The notes under the pieces were generated by a model that worked only from the letters and a program-made list of their open reading frames with translations, was not told the origin of the DNA and searched no databases. Shown here piece after piece: positions 1-5,627 of a DNA stretch of 6,423 nt. The translations under genes and the position numbers were made by a program. Numbering within the stretch: the first letter of the stretch is position 1; each line of letters opens with the position of its first letter. The stretch is from NCBI GenBank assembly GCA_013698495.1, contig JACCUV010000012.1, forward strand, positions 1 through 6,423, in the 5' to 3' direction. This DNA is from Chloroflexia bacterium. Its GTDB lineage: Bacteria; Chloroflexota; Chloroflexia; Thermomicrobiales; UBA6265.

Positions 1-1
1 G

Positions 2-304
2 ACGGATACTCTGAAACTTGCCGCCGACAACGTGATCGACCAGACTGTTTCCCGGAGTGGGCTTTGGGCGGCCCAAACACCTCAGGGGTTCAGGCTCGAT
101 ACGATTCGCGCCGCAATCGAACATGGAAGGGTATCTGGTCTGGAATTCACCGACGACGCCTCGATGGTTGAGGCTGCAGGCGGAACCGTACACGTCGTGC
201 CGGGATCTCGGAGCAACCTGAAATTGACGTACCCTGACGATCTGGAGCTGATCGACATCCTGCTCGCGAAACGAACGCGACAGTCGAAAGCAGGCGAGAA
301 ATGA
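2..304 (+). CDS. ispD: 2-C-methyl-D-erythritol 4-phosphate cytidylyltransferase (IspD), C-terminal part, cut by window edge
   Basis: IspD joins CTP and 2-C-methyl-D-erythritol 4-phosphate to give CDP-methylerythritol, the third step of the cytosolic MEP route to isoprenoid precursors. The reading frame is already open at base 2, so the 5' part of the gene lies outside the window. About 100 residues are visible, which is the expected C-terminal portion of a family that usually runs near 230 residues. Visible family signatures in order are TDTLK, S-R-x-G-L-W-A-A-Q-T-P-Q-G-F, T-D-D-A-S-M-V-E and N-L-K-L-T-Y-P-D-D-L. The Arg before G-L-W and the Lys in the N-x-K-x-T motif match residues that contact substrate in the family. 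The stop codon overlaps the ispF start by four bases (ATGA), which supports translational coupling. The apparent ATG-type starts inside the visible part, including a GTG at 32, are internal and not real starts. Confidence 0.95.
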   Translation, partial: TDTLKLAADNVIDQTVSRSGLWAAQTPQGFRLDTIRAAIEHGRVSGLEFTDDASMVEAAGGTVHVVPGSRSNLKLTYPDDLELIDILLAKRTRQSKAGEK

Positions 305-810
305 CCGCGACACGCCGTTATCCTCGGACCGGGATAGGCTACGATGTCCACCGCTTCGAGGAGGGACGCGAGCTTTTGCTTGGCGGCGTCGCGATTCCGC
401 ACGAACGCGGCCTTGAGGGCCACTCCGATGCCGATGTATTGCTGCACGCAATCACCGATGCCGTGCTTGGCGCCGCGGCCCTGGGCGATGTCGGACTGCA
501 CTTTCCGCCGGGGGACGCCAAATGGAAGGGCGCCGATAGTAGGGAGCTGCTGCGGATGGCCGTCGCCCTGGTTGAGGACGCGGGCTGGATACTCGTAAAT
601 GTCGATGCTACGGTCGTCGCCGAGGCGCCGATGGTCAACCCTCATTCGGCGGCGATGCGTCTCGAAATTCGAGAAGTGACCGGCTTGCCGATTGATGCGA
701 TCAGCATCAAGGCGACCACGAACGAAGGCATGGGTTTTGTGGGCCGCGAGGAAGGAATCGCGGTGATTGCGGTGGCCACAATTGCTCCAGGCGACTCGGA
801 CAACGAATGA
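301..810 (+). CDS. ispF: 2-C-methyl-D-erythritol 2,4-cyclodiphosphate synthase (IspF)
   Basis: IspF cyclises CDP-methylerythritol 2-phosphate to methylerythritol 2,4-cyclodiphosphate with release of CMP. It is a cytosolic homotrimer with active sites between subunits. The 169-residue product has the usual family length (about 155-170) and carries its signatures end to end: G-Y-D-V-H-R-F at residues 13-19, with Asp15 and His17 as zinc ligands; G-H-S-D-A-D-V-L-L-H-A at 40-50, with His49 as third zinc ligand; G-D-V-G-x-H-F-P at 62-69; G-A-D-S at 77-80; and A-T-T-N-E-x-x-G-F-V-G-R-x-E-G at 138-152 near the CDP pocket. The ATG overlaps the ispD stop in an ATGA junction, with a purine-rich AGGCGAG ribosome binding site just upstream inside ispD. 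The gene for the intervening kinase step, ispE, is not visible, so it must lie elsewhere. All key residues look intact. Confidence 0.97.
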   Translation: MTATRRYPRTGIGYDVHRFEEGRELLLGGVAIPHERGLEGHSDADVLLHAITDAVLGAAALGDVGLHFPPGDAKWKGADSRELLRMAVALVEDAGWILVNVDATVVAEAPMVNPHSAAMRLEIREVTGLPIDAISIKATTNEGMGFVGREEGIAVIAVATIAPGDSDNE

Positions 811-1301
811 GGGTTTTACTCCAACGCGTCGGACACGCGAGCGTCTCGATCGACGACGTGGTGGCCGGTTCAATCGGCCCTGGACTGCTGCTGCTGGTCG
901 GGATCACCGGCGCTGACACCGATCGAACTCTTCGGTTGATGACGGACAAGGTCGCCAATCTCAGGATATTCGAGGACGATCAAGGTCGAATGAATCTCTC
1001 TGCGCTCGATCGCCATTCAAAAAGTCAACGTGCAGGCGTGCTGGTTATTTCGCAGTTCACGCTCTATGGCGATGTGCGCAAGGGGCGCAGGCCGAGCTTC
1101 GTTGCCGCGGCGCCACCGGACCAGGCGGCCCCGATGATCGAGGCGTTCGCGGGATATCTGGGTGAGCTTGGACTTGAGGTCGAATCGGGAGTCTTCGGCG
1201 CGCAGATGATGGTCTCGCTGGTCAACGACGGTCCGGTCACGATCTGGATCGATAGTGACGACTTGCGTCGACCGCACGCCGATGATACGTCAGGAACATG
1301 A
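807..1301 (+). CDS. dtd: D-aminoacyl-tRNA deacylase (Dtd)
   Basis: Dtd hydrolyses D-amino acids, and also glycine mischarged on tRNA-Ala, off tRNA, so it clears these products before they reach the ribosome. It works as a cytosolic homodimer. The 164-residue product begins with the family's M-R-V-L-L-Q-R-V and A-S-V-S-I pattern. It continues with L-R-I-F-x-D-x-x-G-R-M-N-L at 52-64, the catalytic motif S-Q-F-T-L at 82-86, G-R-R-P-S-F at 93-98, and N-D-G-P-V-T at 140-145. The last motif holds the Gly-cisPro pair that enforces D-specificity across the dimer. Compared with the E. coli protein there are roughly five extra residues between M-N-L and the catalytic motif (around 65-77), and a polar tail of about 15 residues after the conserved core. 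The ATG sits in an ATGA overlap with the ispF stop, with an AGGCGA-type ribosome binding site upstream. Co-transcription with MEP genes looks like convenience packing, not shared function. Confidence 0.95.
   Translation: MRVLLQRVGHASVSIDDVVAGSIGPGLLLLVGITGADTDRTLRLMTDKVANLRIFEDDQGRMNLSALDRHSKSQRAGVLVISQFTLYGDVRKGRRPSFVAAAPPDQAAPMIEAFAGYLGELGLEVESGVFGAQMMVSLVNDGPVTIWIDSDDLRRPHADDTSGT
1292..1295 (+). promoter_or_regulatory. Ribosome binding site (AGGA) at the dtd / membrane-protein junction
   Basis: AGGA lies inside the last codons of dtd. Two ATGs follow in frame, at 1298 and 1301. The spacer is only 2 bases to the first but 5 to the second, so initiation at 1301 (TGATG junction with the dtd stop) is at least as likely as at 1298 (ATGA junction). 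Either choice changes the protein by a single methionine. Confidence 0.5.
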
Positions 1302-1837
1302 TGACGAGTCGACCAGACCTTCCAGAGGGAGACGACGGCGCCTCGCCAAAGGGTCAGGATCAGGCGCGTTCGATTCCGGACGGAGGTCTGGGCTCCTCGA
1401 TGCCTGCCTGGTTGCGGCAGCCGCCGGCCTGGAAGCGAACCGCGACCGTGCTGGCGGGGCGTTCCATCCCGCCTCCTGATACCTCGACTATTGACCCGCG
1501 AACCATGCTGGAGATCGACGACCTTCCGCAATGGCTCCAGGCCGTGGCGCGGCGTGAATCTGGGCGGGATGCTACTGCCGCGGAGGGTCTGTCGCTTGCA
1601 CTCGAAGTGGAGCCTGAGCTTCAGCCATCCTCGCCCAATATCGCGACTCGAGGCGAGGTCTTCCCCACACATCCGAAGGATTCACACGTCGCAATCGAAA
1701 CGAGGGCGCCACCACCTGTGGAGGTAACGAACTCAACACGACCGTGGTGGATGTCGGACGGCGCGATCGGAGCGTTGCTCGTTGCGGTAATCCTGACGCT
1801 TGTGTATGTGGTGCTCGTCGCCTCGGACGTGATCTGA
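1298..1837 (+). CDS. Hypothetical proline-rich protein with C-terminal membrane anchor and two P-x-W-L motifs
   Basis: I do not recognise a family for this 179-residue product. Residues 1-150 are rich in Pro, Ser, Gly and charged residues with no obvious folded domain, and look largely disordered. A single strongly hydrophobic segment of about 21 residues (155-175) follows Arg-Pro-Trp-Trp and ends only four residues from the C-terminus, so the protein is probably tail-anchored with its long N-terminal part in the cytoplasm. There is no N-terminal signal peptide. Two short tryptophan motifs recur: M-P-A-W-L-R-Q at 35-41 and L-P-Q-W-L-Q-A at 76-82, the second inside a likely short amphipathic helix. 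They may be docking peptides, but this is inference. The gene starts in an ATGA overlap with dtd and ends one base before the kinase-like gene, so it is expressed with them. Codon use resembles its neighbours and the frame is open throughout, which supports a real gene. Start may be 1298 or 1301. Confidence 0.8.
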   Translation: MMTSRPDLPEGDDGASPKGQDQARSIPDGGLGSSMPAWLRQPPAWKRTATVLAGRSIPPPDTSTIDPRTMLEIDDLPQWLQAVARRESGRDATAAEGLSLALEVEPELQPSSPNIATRGEVFPTHPKDSHVAIETRAPPPVEVTNSTRPWWMSDGAIGALLVAVILTLVYVVLVASDVI

Positions 1838-1838
1838 A

Positions 1839-2480
1839 ATGGCCATGATTGACATGCCCCAGTCTCAGCCATGGCAAGTGCTCGTCCTCTACGGCGCCAG
1901 CGGAACTGGAAAATCCACAGTTGCGAGCCAGATTGCGCGTGAGCGAGGAATATCGTGGATGCAGGTCGATGACCTTCGCTTGACACTCCAATACTCGCGA
2001 GCAACGCTCCCAGAGCACAATGACGAACTCTACTTCTTCCTCAATACCCGCGACGTGTGGACACGAAACTTGGACGAGATTCGCGATGCGTTCATTGGCA
2101 CGACGCAGGCAATGGTTCCCGCGGTGCGCGTCGTTATCGACAGCCACGTTGTCACTGGGGCGCCGATGGTGATTGAAGGCGATGGTGTGTTGCCAGCACT
2201 TGCTGAGGATCCTGTAATCGCGCAATGGGTCACTGCTGGTGTCGTGCGCTTTTGTTGCATCACGGCCAAATCGCGGTCGGAGCTGGTGGTCAACATGATT
2301 AGTCGGGGTCGAGGGGATCATCTCGACAACGCTGACAGGGTGGAGCTCCATGCCGACGCCAATTGGGCGTTCAATCATTGGCTCGTGGCGGAGTCGCTGA
2401 GATTGAGTATCCCGGTTGTGCCTTGTCAGCCATTCGAGACATTGACTCAGAGGATTTGCTCAGCTGTCAGCGAGGTCTGA
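1839..2480 (+). CDS. P-loop kinase-like ATP-binding protein (2-phosphoglycerate kinase / zeta-toxin-like fold)
   Basis: This 213-residue cytosolic protein is probably a small-molecule kinase of unknown substrate. A buried strand L-V-L-Y leads into a perfect Walker A motif, G-A-S-G-T-G-K-S-T, at residues 19-27. It is followed by W-M-Q-V-D-D-L-R at 40-47, the position where 2-phosphoglycerate kinase-like proteins carry a conserved D-x-x-R. The stretch H-V-V-T-G-A-P-M-V-I-E-G-D-G-V-L-P at 103-119 resembles the second nucleotide-proximal strand of that group, with Glu113 and Asp115 as candidate metal or catalytic acids. Arg156 and Arg158 (S-R-G-R-G) could be lid arginines. The fold assignment is supported by motifs. 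The substrate is not, and no cognate antitoxin gene is beside it, which argues against a zeta toxin. The start lies one base after the stop of the anchored protein. In-frame ATGs at 1845 and 1854 are alternatives because the ribosome binding site is weak. The 3' end overlaps the convergent DUF255 gene by 21 bases. Confidence 0.8.
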   Translation: MAMIDMPQSQPWQVLVLYGASGTGKSTVASQIARERGISWMQVDDLRLTLQYSRATLPEHNDELYFFLNTRDVWTRNLDEIRDAFIGTTQAMVPAVRVVIDSHVVTGAPMVIEGDGVLPALAEDPVIAQWVTAGVVRFCCITAKSRSELVVNMISRGRGDHLDNADRVELHADANWAFNHWLVAESLRLSIPVVPCQPFETLTQRICSAVSEV

Positions 2481-4514
2481 GTCCAGCAGGCTGACGAGCT
2501 CATCCGGAGTGGTCACCGGCGGGAGGCAGCTCATTCCCTGGCAAATGTAGGCCGCTGCCGATGCGCCCGCGGGAAGCGGTCGGCCGCCGAGTGTTGGCCA
2601 GGCGGCAATGTCGTGTTCGGCCACGGCGTAGCCGAGTGTCGCGAATGGCTCGTAACGGGCGAAGAATGCATCCCGGAATCCCTGCAGGGAACCGTCGCCA
2701 GCAAGCACGACTTGACGCTCATGCGCCAGAGTCCTTTCGAGCACCGCGAGAAATCGCCCGAACGCAGTCGGGTGTTCGGCCATCGCCGGCCCAATGGAAG
2801 ACAGCAAGTCCTCGGCGGTTTGCCGCATGCCGGCGGTTTCCGAGAGCTGAGCCAGCGTAAACAGGACATCGATCGCCACGGAGTTGCCACAGGGAATCGC
2901 TCCGTCCTGAAGGTCCCGGGGCCGTATGATGAGCGCCTCATGAGTCGAGCTGGTGTCGAAGAAACCGGTACCGTCCGTGTGCACAAAGCGATCCCGGATG
3001 ACTGTTGCCAGCGCGCTTGAGCGCTCCAGCCACAGGTGTTCGCCACTTGCGGAATAGAGCGTGAGCAAACCATCGGCCAGAAACGCGTAGTCTTCGAGCA
3101 TGCCGTCTCCGGCCGGTATGCCGCTTGTCAGCGTGCGCACGAGGTGACCATCAGCGCTGAGTCCTTGCTCCACGATCAGGTTGGCTGCCACACATGCCGC
3201 CTCGACCAGGTCTGGGCGGTCAAGCGCTATCCCCGCCGAGGCTAATGCCTTGATGGCGAGCCCATTCCAACTGACGATGATCTTGGTGTCGGTTCCAGGA
3301 CGGACACGGCGGTCGCGAGTCGCCAGCAATGAGGCGCGTGCATTGTTCAGATCCGATCCGATCTCGGGTTCGGTACTTCCCAAGGTCACCGCAAGATCGC
3401 CAAGCGGGCGACTGATGTGCAGGATCGAAGCGCCTTCGAAGTTCCCCGACTGCGTCACTCCGTAGTGGAGTTTGATCAGATCGGCGGCTTCTGGTTCGAG
3501 CACATCGTCGATCTCGTCTGGGGTCCATACGTAGAACTTTCCCTCTTCGCCTTCACTGTCGGCATCGATGGCGGCGTAGAATCCGCCGTCCGGCGAGCGC
3601 ATCTCCCGGAGCACCCAGTCGGCGGTCTCCTCGACCACTTTCTGGTAAGCCTGGTTGCCGGCGACTCGCCAGGCGTCGAGATAGATGCTCATAAGCTGGG
3701 CATTGTCGTACAACATCTTCTCGAAGTGCGGGACAAGCCATTCGCCGTCAACCGAGTAACGCGCGAATCCGCCGCCGAGATGGTCGTAGATACCGCCGCT
3801 CGCCATCCGGTCGAGCGTGGTCGCCAACATCTCGAGCGCGATGCTCGATCCCGTGCGTCGGTGGTGGCGGAGCAGGAACTCGAGAACCGACGCCTGCGGA
3901 AACTTCGGCGCCTGACCGAACCCTCCATGGTTGCGGTCAAATTGGATCGTGAGGCGTTCCATGGCGCGGTCGGCAATCGTCTCGGAGAGGGCAGCACCGG
4001 CTGGCGATCCTGTCGCGGAAGCGGAAAGATAGCCCAGCACCTGTAGGGCGGATTGTTGGAGACCGTCGCGATTGGTGGTCCAGGTCTTGTGGATCGCTTC
4101 CAGCACGCGCGGAAAGCCCGGCATCCCCTGACGGTCGGTAGGTGGCCAGTACGTGCCGCCGAAGAAGGGCACAGCATCCGAGGTGAGGAACACGTTGAGC
4201 GGCCAACCGCCCTGACCGGACATTGCCTGAATCGCGGTCATGTAGATCGAGTCGATGTCTGGCCGCTCTTCGCGATCGACCTTGATGTTGATGAAGTGCT
4301 CGTTCATCAGGGCCGCGATCCCCTCGTTTTCGAACGATTCGTGGGCCATGACGTGACACCAGTGGCAGGCCGAATAGCCGATGCTGACGAGGATCGGTTT
4401 GTCTTCAGCGCGAGCGCGTTGGAGTGCGTCCTCGCCCCAGGGGAACCAGTCCACCGGATTTTCCTTGTGTTGGAGCAGGTAGGGACTGGTTTCGGAGGCA
4501 AGCCGATTCGGCAT
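2460..4514 (-). CDS. Thioredoxin domain-containing protein, YyaL/SPATA20 family (DUF255)
   Basis: The family pairs an N-terminal thioredoxin-like domain with a C-terminal alpha/alpha-barrel resembling glycan-processing enzymes. Its reaction is not established. From the ATG at 4514 the product is 684 residues, the usual length. The thioredoxin part (about 1-165) opens with the signature P-N-R-L-A-x-E-x-S-P-Y-L-L-Q-H and N-P-V-D-W, and has the redox pair Cys50-His-Trp-Cys53. It continues with K-V-D-R-E-E-R-P-D-I-D at 78-88, G-G-W-P-L-N-V-F-L-T at 102-111 and F-G-G-T-Y-W-P-P at 118-125. The barrel part shows G-F-G-Q-A-P-K-F-P-Q at 198-207, G-G-I-Y-D-H-L-G-G-G-F at 240-250, H-F-E-K-M-L-Y-D-N-A-Q-L at 263-274, and later A-D-S-E-G-E-E-G-K-F-Y-V-W, S-W-N-G-L-A and L-E-D-Y-A-F-L. 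A C-terminal pair of cysteines (I-C-Q-G-M-S-C) is also typical. A GTG at 4523 would add three residues, but homologues start at M-P-N-R-L and GTGGGA precedes the ATG. No signal peptide, so it is cytosolic. Confidence 0.95.
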   Translation of the reverse strand: MPNRLASETSPYLLQHKENPVDWFPWGEDALQRARAEDKPILVSIGYSACHWCHVMAHESFENEGIAALMNEHFINIKVDREERPDIDSIYMTAIQAMSGQGGWPLNVFLTSDAVPFFGGTYWPPTDRQGMPGFPRVLEAIHKTWTTNRDGLQQSALQVLGYLSASATGSPAGAALSETIADRAMERLTIQFDRNHGGFGQAPKFPQASVLEFLLRHHRRTGSSIALEMLATTLDRMASGGIYDHLGGGFARYSVDGEWLVPHFEKMLYDNAQLMSIYLDAWRVAGNQAYQKVVEETADWVLREMRSPDGGFYAAIDADSEGEEGKFYVWTPDEIDDVLEPEAADLIKLHYGVTQSGNFEGASILHISRPLGDLAVTLGSTEPEIGSDLNNARASLLATRDRRVRPGTDTKIIVSWNGLAIKALASAGIALDRPDLVEAACVAANLIVEQGLSADGHLVRTLTSGIPAGDGMLEDYAFLADGLLTLYSASGEHLWLERSSALATVIRDRFVHTDGTGFFDTSSTHEALIIRPRDLQDGAIPCGNSVAIDVLFTLAQLSETAGMRQTAEDLLSSIGPAMAEHPTAFGRFLAVLERTLAHERQVVLAGDGSLQGFRDAFFARYEPFATLGYAVAEHDIAAWPTLGGRPLPAGASAAAYICQGMSCLPPVTTPDELVSLLDSDLADS

Positions 4515-4638
4515 GGGTCCCACTTTCTGGTAGCGTTCGCGTGAGGAGCCGCGTCATTTGGCTTCGAGAGCCAGCGTGGTCTGAACGCGGGTTCCATCGA
4601 GTGTGACATATCGGTTCAACCCGACAGGCGCCTGAAAC
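4515..4638. other. Divergent intergenic region between the DUF255 gene and proC
   Basis: This is the only head-to-head spacer in the window and must carry the promoters of both flanking genes unless they are read from elsewhere. I could not identify a convincing -35/-10 pair on either strand. Several short dyads are present: T-G-G-C-T / A-G-C-C-A around a 5-base loop at 4559-4573, CGGGTT (4588-4593) inverted against AACCCG (4618-4623), and a perfect 10-base palindrome at 4625-4634. These could be operators, but their small size in GC-rich DNA makes chance occurrence possible. Confidence 0.45.
4625..4634 (+). promoter_or_regulatory. Ribosome binding site of proC embedded in a 10-base palindrome
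   Basis: The perfect palindrome CAGGCGCCTG contains AGGCG, the best Shine-Dalgarno match before the proC ATG at 4639, with an 8-base spacer from AGGCG (4626-4630) to the start. This supports 4639 as the real start. The symmetry could also allow a protein dimer to bind over the ribosome binding site or partly occlude it, which is inference. Confidence 0.4.
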
Positions 4639-5505
4639 ATGATCAAAGCAGACGAATTCGGACTCAGGGACGTTCGACTCGGATTCATCGGCGCCGGGGT
4701 GATGGCGGAATCAATGATTGCCGGGTTGCTTGGCAAGGGGATCGTCGGGCCGGACCAAATTGTCGCCAGTCATCCACGGGCCGATCGTCGCGCGAGGATG
4801 AATGAGCGGTTTGCGATCACGGTTGTTGAGACGAATCAGGAAGCCGCGGTCCAATCAGAGCTGGTGTTCCTAACCATCAAGCCGCAGGTGCTCTCAGCAG
4901 TGATGGGCGAGCTAAACGGAAGACTGACCACCGACCAGGTTGTAGTTTCGATTCTTGCCGGAGCGAGCCTCGACATTCTTCGTCGCGGATTGGGACACGC
5001 CGGGATCATCCGCGTAATGCCGAACACCCCGGCCCAGATCGGCCAGGGCATGTCTGTCTGGTGCGGGACGCACGCCGTTTCGGATGTGCGACGTGGCCAG
5101 GTGAAGACCGCGCTGGCCGCGTTGGGCGAGGAAATCAAGGTCGACACCGAGAAGTACGTGGACATGGCGACGGCCCTTTCCGGCACCGGCCCGACCTACG
5201 TGTTCATGATGATGGAGGCGTTGATCGACGCCGGTGTGCACATGGGATTTCCGCGTCGCCTGGCAGAGGAAATCGTTTTGCAAACAGTCTCCGGTTCGGT
5301 GGACTTTGCGCGGCATTCTGGCAAGCACATGGCCGAATTGCGAAACATGGTGACATCGCCCGGCGGAACGTCGGCGGCGGCGCTTTACCAGATGGAGAAA
5401 GGCGGGCTGCGAACTGTCCTGTCGAAGGCTGTGTTTGCCGCGTATCAGCGCACTCAAACGCTCGCGGCCGAACAAGAGAAATGGGTGGACCGGACTCGGG
5501 AATAG
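4639..5505 (+). CDS. proC: Pyrroline-5-carboxylate reductase (ProC)
   Basis: ProC reduces 1-pyrroline-5-carboxylate to L-proline with NAD(P)H, the last step of proline synthesis, in the cytosol as an oligomer. The 288-residue product has a Rossmann domain with the nucleotide loop G-F-I-G-A-G-V-M-A-E at 15-24, where Val replaces the Asn more often seen before M-A-E. I-K-P-Q at 80-83 and R-V-M-P-N-T-P-A-Q-I-G-Q-G at 125-137 follow. The C-terminal dimerisation and active-site domain shows A-L-S-G-T-G-P-T-Y-V-F at 179-189, a helix rich in M-M-M-E-A-L-I-D-A-G, and the family signature M-V-T-S-P-G-G-T-S-A-A-A-L at 237-249. About ten residues precede the usual first strand, making a slightly long N-terminus. 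The upstream AGGCG with an 8-base spacer supports the start at 4639. Length is slightly above the typical 265-280. Neighbours are not proline genes, so it seems to be a stand-alone unit, with no proA or proB visible. Confidence 0.97.
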   Translation: MIKADEFGLRDVRLGFIGAGVMAESMIAGLLGKGIVGPDQIVASHPRADRRARMNERFAITVVETNQEAAVQSELVFLTIKPQVLSAVMGELNGRLTTDQVVVSILAGASLDILRRGLGHAGIIRVMPNTPAQIGQGMSVWCGTHAVSDVRRGQVKTALAALGEEIKVDTEKYVDMATALSGTGPTYVFMMMEALIDAGVHMGFPRRLAEEIVLQTVSGSVDFARHSGKHMAELRNMVTSPGGTSAAALYQMEKGGLRTVLSKAVFAAYQRTQTLAAEQEKWVDRTRE

Positions 5506-5627
5506 ATGAAAGAGTTTGGCGAATCCGGACTTCGTCGTCGCCCGCACCAATTGGCCGCCACAAGGGACGGCCACTACCAATTGGAGATCATTGCCGCTGA
5601 ATCCGCCGCCTTGTCGGGGCCACCCAA
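5506..5627. other. Convergent intergenic region with paired palindromes and a hairpin
   Basis: This spacer separates the 3' ends of proC and the SIS-domain gene. It contains ACCAATTGG twice (5546-5554 and 5576-5584), each with the perfect palindrome CCAATTGG, exactly 30 bases apart. Between them lies the stem TGGCCG (5552-5557) / CGGCCA (5568-5573) with a 10-base loop. The outer CCAAT (5547-5551) and ATTGG (5580-5584) can extend this to 11 pairs with a 6-base bulge. No T-tract follows on either strand, so a canonical intrinsic terminator is not shown. A bidirectional terminator, RNA 3'-end stabiliser or protein-binding site are all possible. Confidence 0.55.

Noticed and set aside
82..873. 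263-residue open frame on the minus strand across ispD, ispF and dtd
   Set aside because: It lies wholly antisense to strongly recognised genes, has an Arg/His-rich composition typical of a shadow frame in GC-rich DNA, and no recognisable motif.
1572..2378. 268-residue minus-strand frame opposite the anchored protein and the kinase-like gene
   Set aside because: Considered because both sense genes are less certain, but the sense side has a Walker A motif, a coherent membrane helix and tight junctions. The antisense product is Arg/His-rich with no motif or ribosome binding site seen.
1839..2480. Zeta-type toxin of a toxin-antitoxin pair
   Set aside because: The P-loop fits loosely, but the preceding gene encodes a membrane-anchored proline-rich protein, not an epsilon-like antitoxin, and toxin-specific motifs were not recognised.
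3417..4046. 209-residue plus-strand frame inside the DUF255 gene
   Set aside because: Antisense to a highly conserved family core and without any recognisable domain, so it is a shadow.
4600..4612. A -10-like ACATATC element before proC
   Set aside because: No acceptable -35 element at 16-18 bases upstream and the match is weak, so it is not called as a promoter.
5547..5584. Intrinsic terminator for proC or the SIS gene
   Set aside because: The hairpin is real on paper, but no T-tract follows it on either strand, so I describe it as a structure without calling a terminator.
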